Shown here: positions 29,425 through 37,491 of the stretch, one piece after another
Layout: each line of letters starts with the position of its first letter
Position numbering within the stretch: position 1 is the stretch's first letter
Source: Patescibacteria group bacterium
GTDB taxonomy: Bacteria > Patescibacteriota > Minisyncoccia > Moranbacterales > UBA2206
DNA: 46,217 bases
Direction of reading: 5' to 3'
Assembly: GCA_030837625.1 (NCBI GenBank)
Contig: JAUPKF010000002.1
Span: forward strand, 64,168 to 110,384
Position numbers and translations under genes: made by a program
The notes under the pieces: generated by a model
The model's database searches: none
The model's input: only the letters and a program-made list of their open reading frames with translations
Told to the model about the DNA's origin: nothing

Positions 29425-31443
29425 TTATATCCGATTGATAGCCCAATTCAAGCCGGAATTTATTTTTGTCCAAAAAGCGTTGAACAGCGCGATTGCCCAG
29501 TGTTTTTGGATGGCGGGGGCGGTGAAAGTATAAAAATTTTCGTATTGTTTTACGGCGGACGCGCCCAGGACGCGGGGTTGGTTGGTAAAATCTGCGCCGG
29601 CAAGTTTTATGGTTACGCCGTAATTCACCAGGTTATTTCTGTTGCGCTTTTTTTCTTCCCAATCGCCGGCGGGGGTGTATTTTCCAAGAGCGGCAGTGAT
29701 TTCTTCTTCGGTTAGGTTTATATTCGCGTTATTATTTTTTTCAGAACCCGTATTCTCCGCGCTATCTTGTTCGGAGGAGGCGACCTCGGAGGTCTGCGGC
29801 TGCAGACCTCCGAGGTCTGTTTCTGCTGGCGGCGCTACCCATTCCCATCCGTCCTCTCCTTTTTCATAAATCTCGTATTCTTCCATCTTTTCTTTTTTCT
29901 TGTCATAGTTCAATTTTTGGACAACTTTGCCGTCGGGCGAGCGGAGTTCGATTTTCGTTTTGACATTGGCGAGAGTGAAAGCGCAAATTTCGCGGGTGAG
30001 CTTTTTGGTTTTTCCGGCTTTGATTTCAAAATCTTCCCTGATCGGGTGGTTTACCAAGTTTTTTGTTCCGGTAGCGATCGACCAGTTTTTGAGGTTGACT
30101 TTCTTTTTGGTTTTGTTTTCAATTTCAATCCACTCATTGCCGGTGTCCTTGCCTTTTGGGTTGGGAGAAATTTTTGTGATCCTCACATCCGGCTGGGGAT
30201 ACTTTTCCACTTTCACTTCGAAATCATACAAAGCATCTTCGCCGTCGCCGGTAATTTTCAAACTGGCTTGATATTTTCCAGCTTTTTCGTATTTATGGCG
30301 CGTAACTTTGAGATAACTTTTATGCCCGTCGCCAAAATCCCAGGTGAATTTCTTGGCGTTTTTGTGGACGTCGCTGGCTTCAAAGTTGGCGTAAATGTTG
30401 GCATAAATATTTTTGTCTTTTTTGACTCTCCCGGAAAGAGTTGGATCAAATTCATTCTCCGCGCCCGGAGTGAGTTTCGAAGTCCACCGCCAGCTTGAAC
30501 CGTCAAAAGCGTACGCGTATTTAGATTTGGCTTTGTCGTATTTTATTTCGTCGACAAGTTTGTTATTTTCATCATACAGGGAAACCGTATCGCCGGTAGA
30601 ATTTAAGGAGAAGCTGTCATATTTGTGAAAATATTTCGTTACCCCGGTCTTTTCTTTGGCTAAAACCTTCTTGTTATTTTTTTCGTCTAATACGTACCAG
30701 CCGAATATGTCGATCTTTTCACCGCTTAGATTCAGGAGCTCAATAAACTCTTTTTCTCCGTTTGATGGTGAAGGAAGCAGTTCGTTTATTGTTATCTTTC
30801 CAGCGTAATCGAGTTTTTCATCATCATTATTTTCGTCATCATTTTCTTCTTCCGGTTGGCCGTGAGTGGGAGTGGGAACATCTAAAATATTGAAATCCTC
30901 TGAGTTATTGTCAGTATCTTGGAAATTTTTTCTTTCAATGCTTTGATTTTCCCCCGGGTTCGGATAAGGGAGATTTTCATAGTCCTTAGCTATTCCGAAG
31001 CCAATTTTATCGATAACTTTTTCATTATTGTCGTATAAAATAACTGTATTGTTGGTTGAAATTGAGTATGACGATCCGGAATAAGCTAAATCGGCAAAAA
31101 AGGCGGTCTTGTAATCAGGGTGGGCAATCAAGAAATAATCATGAGCGCGGATGGTGCCTGAAAATTTGGAAGAAGAAATTAGGCTACTCTCTGTTCCAGT
31201 GGAAGCTTTTTTGGTTAACTTATAATCAGAGAGGCTAATATCTAAATTGGACAGGTTGTATAGTTCTATAAATTCATATCTTGATTCGTCCTCTTTTTCA
31301 ACCATTACTTCATTTATAATCACAGTAGGTTCTTCCGCCAGACATATTCTCCAAAAACAAAAAACCGCCAATGTCAAAATTGGCAGTGTGAATATTAGCC
31401 TAAAAACAAAAAACCAAGTTTTGTTTTTGTTTCTAATTCTCAC
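29425..31443 (-). CDS. Secreted protein with three lamin-tail domains and a PKD domain
   Basis: The 672-aa protein has an N-terminal signal peptide (about 1-37, ending CLAEE). A first lamin-tail (LTD) domain follows (about 38-165: VIINEVMVEKEDESRYEFIE and LYNLSNLDISLSDYKLT), then an acidic Asp/Glu/Asn linker and a second LTD (about 218-330: ITINELLPSPSNGEKEFIEL). A PKD domain comes next (about 350-400, FTWDFGDGHKSY) and a third LTD (about 410-520, ITKISPNPKGKDTGNEWIEI). The C-terminal 130 residues hold a low-complexity Ser/Asn/Glu segment with an in-frame palindrome, then a hydrophobic-leaning tail. Such LTD proteins are common at CPR cell surfaces, where they are thought to bind envelope or extracellular material. 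No catalytic domain is visible. Confidence 0.85.
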   Translation of the reverse strand: MRIRNKNKTWFFVFRLIFTLPILTLAVFCFWRICLAEEPTVIINEVMVEKEDESRYEFIELYNLSNLDISLSDYKLTKKASTGTESSLISSSKFSGTIRAHDYFLIAHPDYKTAFFADLAYSGSSYSISTNNTVILYDNNEKVIDKIGFGIAKDYENLPYPNPGENQSIERKNFQDTDNNSEDFNILDVPTPTHGQPEEENDDENNDDEKLDYAGKITINELLPSPSNGEKEFIELLNLSGEKIDIFGWYVLDEKNNKKVLAKEKTGVTKYFHKYDSFSLNSTGDTVSLYDENNKLVDEIKYDKAKSKYAYAFDGSSWRWTSKLTPGAENEFDPTLSGRVKKDKNIYANIYANFEASDVHKNAKKFTWDFGDGHKSYLKVTRHKYEKAGKYQASLKITGDGEDALYDFEVKVEKYPQPDVRITKISPNPKGKDTGNEWIEIENKTKKKVNLKNWSIATGTKNLVNHPIREDFEIKAGKTKKLTREICAFTLANVKTKIELRSPDGKVVQKLNYDKKKEKMEEYEIYEKGEDGWEWVAPPAETDLGGLQPQTSEVASSEQDSAENTGSEKNNNANINLTEEEITAALGKYTPAGDWEEKKRNRNNLVNYGVTIKLAGADFTNQPRVLGASAVKQYENFYTFTAPAIQKHWAIALFNAFWTKINSGLNWAINRI
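29782..29817. repeat. Palindrome with perfect 16-bp arms inside the lamin-tail gene
   Basis: GACCTCGGAGGTCTGC and its exact reverse complement flank a 4-base loop. It encodes DLGGLQPQTSEV in the low-complexity linker after the third lamin-tail domain. Confidence 0.9.
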
Positions 31444-31481
31444 CCGAATTTATTCCCCCGGGCGGACTGTCCGCCTCAAAA

Positions 31482-32069
31482 CTAAACTTCTTCGTGATGG
31501 ATTTTCTTTTTGAGCATTTCGCCGAATTCGTTTTCTTCCTTGTTCTCGGCGCTTTTTTGCAAGTTCATAATCATATCCTTGACTGAGTACGGATCGGGAA
31601 TATTTCTGAAAACAAAGCGTTCCATTTCGGCGGCGGTTTGGACGTAGAGATTGCCGTAGTTAAGAAAAGTGGGAATGACGCCTTTGACGTCGGTGGTGAT
31701 GTCTTGGATGTTTTCCAGTTCCAATTCCGACACGACGCGCGAGAAAAGGCCTTTTTGCTCGATGTTAACGATGCGCTGGTCGGTAACAATCCAAACGTCG
31801 AAATAGTAATCGATCCAAATGAGAAAAAAAGTGAACCAGGTGAGAATGAAAAACAAGTTTTCCAGGAAGATGAAAAGCATTTGCCCCAGAGATTCCCGAA
31901 GGGCGGGGAAGAGAAGCGGGAGATAAACGGCGCTGACGAAAAAAATGGCCAGCATAGCGAAGACCACAACGAACTGGATCAAAATGTCAAACCAATGCCG
32001 GTGGATGACTTGCAATATTTTTTCGCCGTCTTTTTGTCCGGCGAAATGAAAGCGGGTGAAATTGTTCAT
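31482..32069 (-). CDS. Bacterial PH-domain membrane protein
   Basis: The 195-aa protein has two transmembrane helices (about 28-55 and 68-88). A bacterial PH-like (YdbS/bPH_2 type) domain follows: YYFDVWIVTDQRIVNIEQKG, LFSRVVSELELENIQDITTD and GVIPTFLNYGNLYVQTA. The WIVTDQRI...I.LENIQD pattern is diagnostic of the family. The C-terminal 40 residues are charged and probably helical. Function is not established; related proteins sit at the membrane and may sense or bind envelope components. It is followed on the same strand by the lamin-tail gene after a 38-base gap containing a GGCGGAC/GTCCGCC palindrome. Confidence 0.85.
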   Translation of the reverse strand: MNNFTRFHFAGQKDGEKILQVIHRHWFDILIQFVVVFAMLAIFFVSAVYLPLLFPALRESLGQMLFIFLENLFFILTWFTFFLIWIDYYFDVWIVTDQRIVNIEQKGLFSRVVSELELENIQDITTDVKGVIPTFLNYGNLYVQTAAEMERFVFRNIPDPYSVKDMIMNLQKSAENKEENEFGEMLKKKIHHEEV

Positions 32070-32084
32070 ATGACCGATGCGAAA

Positions 32085-32131
32085 CTACGAAATTAATGCG
32101 AATCTACGAACTTGCGAATATGCGAATAAAT
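32085..32131. repeat. Family C repeat (half copy)
   Basis: CGAAACTACGAAATTAATGCG and AATCTACGAACTTGCGAATATG units resemble the left arm of 24912-25030. It lies between the PH-domain gene and the small membrane protein gene and lacks a full opposite arm. Confidence 0.6.
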
Positions 32132-32359
32132 TTAAAACGAAAGCGGCGAGTTTTCCAGAAGTTCTTTCCAATCAACCGAGAAGAACAAAAGGACGTTGGA
32201 AAAAATCAGTAGAGTTGAAATGATAATGAAAACCGCCAGCATTATGGCGTTCAGGCTTTTATTGATGGAATATTTGATCAAGTGGTAAATGACGAAAAAA
32301 TAGGTCAGGACAAAACCCAGAAGGATGACGGCGTAGAGGGAGAGGATTATGTAGATCAT
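32132..32359 (-). CDS. Small two-helix membrane protein
   Basis: This 75-aa protein is mostly two long hydrophobic helices (residues about 4-28 and 38-62) joined by a short basic loop (HLIKYSINKSLN), with an acidic tail WKELLENSPLSF. I do not recognise a family; many Parcubacteria encode a similar small membrane protein near PH-domain genes. It is upstream of, and in the same direction as, the PH-domain gene, so the two may be co-transcribed. Coding is supported by the clean amphipathic/hydrophobic layout and lack of an overlapping alternative. Confidence 0.55.
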   Translation of the reverse strand: MIYIILSLYAVILLGFVLTYFFVIYHLIKYSINKSLNAIMLAVFIIISTLLIFSNVLLFFSVDWKELLENSPLSF

Positions 32360-32391
32360 AGGATAGTTATATTTAAGTAGCTAATAATACG

Positions 32392-32533
32392 GTGTCATCC
32401 CGAGCGGAGCGTAGCGAAGTCGAGGGATCTGACATTGGTAATCGATAAACTTACGATTTATAGAAAATTCCAACAATAATCGCCATTAGATCCCTCGACT
32501 GCGTCCGAGTACGGACTTCGCTCGGGATGACAC
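32392..32533. repeat. Inverted pair of REP-like elements upstream of the small membrane gene
   Basis: GTGTCATCCCGAGCGGAGCG...TCGAGGGATCT (32392-32430) and AGATCCCTCGACTGCG...CTTCGCTCGGGATGACAC (32488-32533) face each other over 57 bases. The same ends occur in the copy inside the Wzy-like gene (5738-5795). It may end ruvB transcription. Confidence 0.85.
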
Positions 32534-32560
32534 TTCTTCTTTGACGGCTATCGCATCTAT

Positions 32561-33568
32561 CTAAAACAGTCTACTTTCTTTATTATCATACACCATCCCT
32601 AAGTGCCCGTACGCGGATTCGGTGGCGACGCGGCCGCGGGGAGTGCGGGCGAGAAATCCTATCTGAATAAGATATGGCTCATAGACGTCTTCGATGGTTT
32701 TGACTTCTTCGGAGGTGGCGGCGGCAATGGTGCCCAGTCCCACCGGCCCTCCGCCGAATTTTTCAATGATGGTGCGGAGAATTTGCTTGTCGGCCGGTTC
32801 GAGGCCAATCGGATCAACGTCAATCATCTCCAACGCTTCGGTGGCGACGGCGCTGTCAACGGTTTTGTGGTCTTTGATTTGGGCGAAATCCCGAACGCGT
32901 TTCAAAAGCCGGTTGGCGACGCGCGGGGTGCAACGGGAGCAGGAGGCGATTTTTTCCCGTCCGGTCGGATGGATGTCGATGTCAAGAATTCTTGCCGAGC
33001 GTTCGATTATTTTTTCTATTTCCGAGTTTTCGTAAAACTCCAGGCGATGGATGGCGCCGAAGCGGTTGCGCAGGGGATTGGAAAGCGATCCCAGTTTGGT
33101 GGTCGCGCCGATAAGGGTGAATTTCGGCAGATCGAGTTGGATTGTTCGGGCGGAGGGACCTTTGCCGATAATAATGTCTAACTTGTAATCTTCCATGGCC
33201 GGATAAAGAATTTCTTCGATGGATTTGTTCAAGCGGTGGATCTCGTCGATGAAAAGGATATCGCCGTCAGAAAGGTTGGTGAGAATCGAGCCAAAATCGC
33301 CCACCCGTTCAATGGCCGGACCGGAAGTGGTCTTGATGTTGACGCCCATTTCTTTGGCGATAATGTTGGCGAGAGTCGTTTTTCCCAGTCCCGCCGGCCC
33401 GTAAAGCAGGACATGCTCAATAGCCTCTTCGCGCTTTTTGGCGGCCTGGATCAGTATATCCAGGTTTTTCTTGACTTTCTCCTGCCCGACGTATTCGGAA
33501 AAACTTTGAGGGCGGAGAGTTACGTCAAATTGGATATCGTCGGGTTGTTCTTGGGAAGTGGTGATCAA
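32561..33568 (-). CDS. ruvB: Holliday junction branch-migration ATPase RuvB
   Basis: The 335-aa protein has the RuvB opening ([20 protein letters not shown]), Walker [10 protein letters not shown] (57-65, Ala replacing the usual Pro), Walker B ILFIDEIH (104-111) and sensor-1 [20 protein letters not shown]. The C-terminal winged helix has [20 protein letters not shown]. It drives branch migration with RuvA and hands junctions to RuvC, encoded at 25859. Here it stands alone, with AT-rich repeats on both sides. The length is normal for the family. Confidence 0.97.
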   Translation of the reverse strand: MITTSQEQPDDIQFDVTLRPQSFSEYVGQEKVKKNLDILIQAAKKREEAIEHVLLYGPAGLGKTTLANIIAKEMGVNIKTTSGPAIERVGDFGSILTNLSDGDILFIDEIHRLNKSIEEILYPAMEDYKLDIIIGKGPSARTIQLDLPKFTLIGATTKLGSLSNPLRNRFGAIHRLEFYENSEIEKIIERSARILDIDIHPTGREKIASCSRCTPRVANRLLKRVRDFAQIKDHKTVDSAVATEALEMIDVDPIGLEPADKQILRTIIEKFGGGPVGLGTIAAATSEEVKTIEDVYEPYLIQIGFLARTPRGRVATESAYGHLGMVYDNKESRLF

Positions 33569-33569
33569 G

Positions 33570-33672
33570 GGAAATTTGAAATTTTTAATTTGAAATTTTT
33601 AATAAATTTTAAATGACAAAATTCTAAAATTTTAAATTCAATTCAAATTAAAAATTAAAAATTAAAAATTAC
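33570..33672. repeat. AT-rich inverted repeat upstream of ruvB
   Basis: Repeated AAATTTTTAATTTGAAATTTT on the left pairs with AAATTAAAAATTAAAAATT units on the right, around GACAAAATTCTAAAATT. It resembles the spacer at 3803-3857 and the AT-rich insert at 5917-5968. Confidence 0.7.
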
Positions 33673-33696
33673 CGCATGGGTTCAGTATACTCCCAT

Positions 33697-33725
33697 TTGA
33701 CATTTTTCACAAACTATGCTACACT
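33697..33725 (+). promoter_or_regulatory. Strong sigma70-type promoter
   Basis: TTGACA (33697-33702), a 17-base spacer and TACACT (33720-33725) preceded by TG one base away form a consensus -35, ideal spacing and an extended -10. Transcription would start near 33732 on the plus strand. No long ORF follows, so the product is likely an RNA. Confidence 0.8.
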
Positions 33726-33731
33726 CCAAAG

Positions 33732-33930
33732 TCATCTAAAAATCCATATTCAAGCGGTTTTTGGTGGCTAGCAGTAAATTGCAGGCAATTGGTGGGTCCT
33801 ATCTTTTCCCATCAATACGGAAACTTCTTTCAAGACATGGGTAGGGTGGGTTCGTCCTGCGCTATTCCTCGATTTTGTTTCTTTTTCCGGGCTCCTAGTT
33901 CGGAATTCTTGCCTGCAAATTAGTGCACAT
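33732..33930 (+). ncRNA. Candidate structured small RNA
   Basis: About 200 bases follow the strong promoter. A long-range stem pairs GCAGTAAATTGCAGGCAA (about 33769) with TTGCCTGCAAATTAGTGC (about 33909) at 16 of 18 positions. Inside, CCTAT...CCCAT can pair with ATGGGTAGG, giving a long interrupted hairpin. A promoter-driven rod of about 200 bases resembles the overall plan of 6S RNA, but I cannot match conserved 6S bases. It also lacks signatures of tmRNA, RNase P RNA or SRP RNA. The transcript may run on to the terminator at 34146-34181. Identity is unknown. Confidence 0.45.
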
Positions 33931-33989
33931 TGTCAGAACCACAGATTCTCACGTGATTGGGGGAGACTTTCTTTGAAAAGGAGATAGTG

Positions 33990-34079
33990 ATGGACAAAAA
34001 ATTGGGGTTCGTTATTTGTATTTCCTTTGCTGGCGGGACGCTTATTGCCCAAGGAAATATTTTTGGGGGTTGGCATTAA
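33990..34079 (+). CDS. Possible 29-aa hydrophobic peptide
   Basis: This short frame reads MDKKLGFVICISFAGGTLIA then QGNIFGGWH, with a hydrophobic core and a basic N terminus. AAAGGAG lies 6 bases upstream of the ATG, one of the best ribosome-binding sites in the window. It lies between the predicted small RNA and a terminator on the same transcript. It could be a membrane peptide, a toxin-like peptide or a remnant; I do not recognise it and the frame is short enough to be chance. Confidence 0.35.
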   Translation: MDKKLGFVICISFAGGTLIAQGNIFGGWH

Positions 34080-34145
34080 TTGCCGCTGCAGGGTTTTATT
34101 GGGGACAGTCGTAGGCAAGAGGGAGGGGAGGACTCTTGCTGGAAG

Positions 34146-34181
34146 GGCGTCGCAGATCGAAGGATTCGGGCGCCTTTTTTT
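34146..34181 (+). terminator. Rho-independent terminator of the small-RNA/sORF transcript
   Basis: GGCGTC (34146-34151) pairs with GGCGCC (34169-34174) through one G-U pair, followed by seven T. An additional stem, GCAAGAG / CTCTTGC, lies just upstream (about 34115-34140). Confidence 0.65.
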
Positions 34182-34187
34182 AATTGT

Positions 34188-34275
34188 CTGAACCACAGAT
34201 TCTCACTGATTATCACATGAGTACACGTGATTTTAATTCAGTGAAATCAGGATAATCACGTGAAAATCTGTGGTT
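34188..34275. repeat. Long hairpin at the end of the GspE gene
   Basis: CTGAACCACAGATT (34188-34201) pairs perfectly with AATCTGTGGTTCAG near 34264-34277, and inner CACTGATTATC pairs with GATAATCACGTG. It may terminate the minus-strand GspE transcript. The arm also supplies the repeats noted at 33929 and 34183. Confidence 0.8.
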
Positions 34276-37200
34276 CAGAGATCAGTAACTCTTTCCACTT
34301 CCGCAAGCGTCGTTTCGCCTTCGAGGACGCGAAGCACCCCGTCTTGGGTCATGGTGAGCATGCCTAAGTTCACGGCTTTATCTTGAAGTTCCGCGGTGAT
34401 GGCGCCGCGGGTGATGAGGTCTTGCATTTCGCGGGTAATTTCAAAAATTTCGCTGACTGTCATCCGCCCACGATATCCGAGGCCATTGCATTTATCGCAA
34501 CCTTTGGGCTTATAAATCTCTCTGATTTCGGGAATTTCCACTCCTGACTTCGGCGAAATGGTTTTTAATACTTCTTCTATTTTATTTCTCTCTTCCGCGC
34601 TCGGTGCGGATTTTTGTTTGCAGTCGCAAAGTCTTCGCACCAGGCGTTGGGCGATGAAGGCGTTTACGGCCGTAGCGATATCGGAGGGAGCGACACCCAT
34701 ATTTTCCATTCGCGCCACCGCTCCCGCGGCGTTATTGGTATGAATGGTGGAAAGCACCAAATGTCCGGTGAGCGCGGCTTGAACGGCAGCCACGGCGGTG
34801 TCGTTGTCGCGTATTTCTCCGATCATCATAATGTCCGGATTTTGGCGGAGAAGTTGGCGCAGAGCGTTGGCGAAAGTATAGCCGTCCGCGTCGTTGACCG
34901 GAGTTTGCAGAATGCCTTCCATTTGGTATTCGATCGGATCTTCCACGGTGATGATTTTCACTTCCGGCTTGTTGAGATGTTGGAGAATGGAATACAATGT
35001 GGTGGTTTTCCCGGAGCCGGTTGGGCCGGTATTGAGAATGACACCGTTGGGTTTTCCAATTTGCCGCATAATTTTGTCCAGGTTGGTTTGCCGGATGCCG
35101 AGTTTTTTGAGATCGTATTCAAGATTGGCTTTGGATAAAAGCCGCATAACCACGGTTTCGCCGTAGCCGCCCAAAATTATGGACACGCGAACATCAATTG
35201 ATTTCTCGGCAACATTTTCTATTTCATCGTCAAACTTAATATTAAACCGGCTGTCAATAACTCCCTGGCGCACTTCCGTTTTCACGCCGGAAAGAAGTTT
35301 TATCTCTCCTAGAAAAGCCGGATATTCTGTTTTGGCGATAGTGGCGGCGGTTTGCAAAATGCCGTCGATGCGAAAACGGATTTGGATGTCTTTTCCTCCC
35401 GGCTCAACATGGATGTCGCCAGTGCCCAAAATGATAGCCGCGGCAAAAACTATTTTGGCGATATCGGTTGTTTTGGCTGAAGAAATCAGCTTTTGGAAAT
35501 CGTTAAAATTTTTGATATGGCTTTGGGCGGCAAGGTAATGGTCTTTGGCAACGATTACGGACCGTCCGAGAGTGGCGGCCATCAGTTTTTCATAAATTTC
35601 TTCCAGAAAATCTCCCTCGCCGGTTACTCTTTTGACTTCGTCGATGGAAGTGACGCCGCTGACGGCTTTTAGAATTCCGTCTTGGAGCATAGTGATCATT
35701 CCCGATTCTAAGGCGGCGATGGTCATTTCCGTTTCGCTGGCCATTTCCATAACCAGTTTTTCAATTTCTTCGTTGATCGTGAGAATTTCAAAAATTCCAA
35801 TCCGTCCTTTGTAACCCAGTCCGTTGCATTTTGGGCAACCCTTGGGGCGGTAAAGTTTGGTGATGTTTTTCGGCACTTCCACTTTTGAGCGGGGGGAGAT
35901 GATGGAAAGTATTTTTTGAATAGAGTCGATGGAAACCTGGGCGGGAACGTATTCCTCTTTGCAATCGCAAAGTTTTCGCACCAGGCGTTGAGCGATAAGA
36001 GCGTTGACGGAAGGGGATATGAGAGAAGGTTTTACGCCCATTTCAATCAATCGCGGTACGGAGCCGACGGCGCTGTTGGTATGAAGAGTGGAAAGTACCA
36101 GATGTCCCGTAAGGGCGGAATTGACGGCGATATCGGCGGTTTCGTCATCCCGGATTTCTCCCACCAAAATTATATCCGGATCTTGGCGGACAATGGCGCG
36201 AAGTCCGGCGGCGAAAGTGTAGCCGCGCTTTTTTTCTACTTGGGTTTGGGAAATGCCGGAGAGTTCGTATTCTATTGGATCCTCAATGGTGATTATCTTT
36301 TTGTCGGGCGTGTTGAGCTTGTTGATGATGGAATAAAGGGTGGTGGTTTTTCCGCTGCCGGTCGGTCCAGTGGTAAGGATCATTCCGTTGGGCGCGCTCG
36401 TTTGTTTTTGCAACTCTTCATAGGCCAGTCCGCGAAGTCCCAGGCTGTCGACATCGACTTTGATGGAATCCGGGTCAAGCAAGCGGATTACGATGGATTC
36501 GCCAAAATTTCCCGGGATGACGGAAACACGCGTTTCCACTTTTTTCTCTCCCTTGCCGCTCGGCAATTTAATTTCAAAGGTTCCGTCCTGGGCGATATCG
36601 CGAATGTTTATTTTCATACCGCTCATCAGTTTGATGCGCGACAGGATGCTTTTGAAAACGTTAAGCGGCAAAAACGCCACGTCTTGCAGGACGCCATCAA
36701 TGCGGTAGCGCAGGCGGATTCGGTCTTCTTGTGGCTCGATGTGGACGTCGGAGGCTCCGAGCTTATAAGCGCCGGCCATCATAATGCCCAAAATCTGGGT
36801 GGTGGGAAGTTCGTTGATTCTTTGCTTGAGAGTAATGAGGTCTTTCATCTCCTCTTCGAACTTTTTCAGTTCTTCCCCGGAAAGGCGCAGACTCATTTGG
36901 TCCAAAATATCGACGAAAATAATCTGCTTGTATTTTTCAAAGATTTTTTCCAGATTGAAACGGGAGACGACAAAAACTTTTATATTCCAACCCTTGTCTT
37001 TTCTTAGGTTTTCCAAGAAAGTTTGAGTTTCCGGATTAGCTGGATCGATTGAAACCACGGTAACGTTTTTTCCCGTTTTTTGAATAACAGCCACGTTGAA
37101 TTTTCGCGCCTCTTCTTCGGTGAGGATGCGGATGGATTCGGTGCTGACTGGAAACAAGTTAGTATCGATGTAGGAAAAGCCTATTTCGGCGGCGAAAGCG

Positions 37201-37322
37201 GAGGTTTGTTCTTCTTCAGATTTGTGGCGCAGGCGCGAAAGCACTTTTTGCGCCGCGATGTCGCTGTCTTCTTTTTGAGTCGCAAGCGGCGCGTTGGTTT
37301 TGTTTTTGAGAATCTTAATCAT
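34275..37322 (-). CDS. Tandem double GspE/PilB-type secretion ATPase
   Basis: The 1015-aa protein contains two nearly complete GspE/PilB units. Unit 1 has an N-terminal MshEN-like domain (about 30-130), SDVHIEP near 191, Walker A GPTGSGKTT (319-327), the Asp box IITIEDPIEYE, Walker B ILVGEIRDDET (385-395), His box LVLSTLHTN and a zinc site (Cys452, 454, 496, 499). Unit 2 (about 600-1015) repeats all of these: GDIHVEP, Walker A 766-774, MMIGEIRDNDT (832-842), LSTIHTN and Cys899, 901, 942, 945. GspE/PilB ATPases power type IV pilus or type II secretion as homohexamers; one chain here would supply two subunits. No pilC or pilT lies in the window. Both units keep all catalytic motifs. Confidence 0.9.
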   Translation of the reverse strand: MIKILKNKTNAPLATQKEDSDIAAQKVLSRLRHKSEEEQTSAFAAEIGFSYIDTNLFPVSTESIRILTEEEARKFNVAVIQKTGKNVTVVSIDPANPETQTFLENLRKDKGWNIKVFVVSRFNLEKIFEKYKQIIFVDILDQMSLRLSGEELKKFEEEMKDLITLKQRINELPTTQILGIMMAGAYKLGASDVHIEPQEDRIRLRYRIDGVLQDVAFLPLNVFKSILSRIKLMSGMKINIRDIAQDGTFEIKLPSGKGEKKVETRVSVIPGNFGESIVIRLLDPDSIKVDVDSLGLRGLAYEELQKQTSAPNGMILTTGPTGSGKTTTLYSIINKLNTPDKKIITIEDPIEYELSGISQTQVEKKRGYTFAAGLRAIVRQDPDIILVGEIRDDETADIAVNSALTGHLVLSTLHTNSAVGSVPRLIEMGVKPSLISPSVNALIAQRLVRKLCDCKEEYVPAQVSIDSIQKILSIISPRSKVEVPKNITKLYRPKGCPKCNGLGYKGRIGIFEILTINEEIEKLVMEMASETEMTIAALESGMITMLQDGILKAVSGVTSIDEVKRVTGEGDFLEEIYEKLMAATLGRSVIVAKDHYLAAQSHIKNFNDFQKLISSAKTTDIAKIVFAAAIILGTGDIHVEPGGKDIQIRFRIDGILQTAATIAKTEYPAFLGEIKLLSGVKTEVRQGVIDSRFNIKFDDEIENVAEKSIDVRVSIILGGYGETVVMRLLSKANLEYDLKKLGIRQTNLDKIMRQIGKPNGVILNTGPTGSGKTTTLYSILQHLNKPEVKIITVEDPIEYQMEGILQTPVNDADGYTFANALRQLLRQNPDIMMIGEIRDNDTAVAAVQAALTGHLVLSTIHTNNAAGAVARMENMGVAPSDIATAVNAFIAQRLVRRLCDCKQKSAPSAEERNKIEEVLKTISPKSGVEIPEIREIYKPKGCDKCNGLGYRGRMTVSEIFEITREMQDLITRGAITAELQDKAVNLGMLTMTQDGVLRVLEGETTLAEVERVTDL

Positions 37323-37330
37323 AGTAAATC

Positions 37331-37491
37331 CTTACGAATTACGAATTTTTTACGAATGTACGAATGACTTCACTGTTATTTTATCATAATAAGAGAAATA
37401 AAAAAACAGAGTAGTATCTGTTTATAAACGTTTTTTTGGGGATTGATTTAAAGTTTTCGTAGTTCGCTTATTTCGTAGTTCGTAAATTACT
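37331..37491. repeat. Family C repeat arms around the GspE/DHH gap
   Basis: TTACGAATTACGAATTTTTTACGAATGTACGAATG units lie at 37331-37364, and TTCGTAGTTCGCTTATTTCGTAGTTCG at 37455-37483 is their inverted form, about 90 bases apart. The right arm runs into the last codons of the DHH gene. Confidence 0.6.

Larger units (their letters stand above)
33929..34206 (+). repeat. Segment bounded by direct repeats (GAACCACAGATTCTCAC)
   Basis: ATTGTCAGAACCACAGATTC (33929) and ATTGTCTGAACCACAGATTC (34183) are direct repeats 254 bases apart, each continuing CTCAC or TCTCAC. They bracket a small ORF and its terminator as a possible cassette. Confidence 0.7.

Noticed and set aside
29423-29473. Upstream start of the RAYT gene
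   Set aside because: It overlaps the end of the lamin-tail gene; the ATG at 29422 lies just past that stop and fits the family N terminus.
29767-30498. Plus-strand ORF opposite the lamin-tail gene
   Set aside because: Low-complexity Phe-rich translation produced by the antisense of a Lys/Glu-rich protein.
33732-34181. tmRNA or RNase P RNA
   Set aside because: No tmRNA TpsiC-like 3' end or Ala-tag frame and no RNase P core such as GAGGAAAGTC; kept only as an unknown structured RNA.
35916-37007. Long plus-strand ORF (363 codons) opposite the GspE gene
   Set aside because: It mirrors the coding strand of an unmistakable ATPase and has no family features; a shadow ORF.
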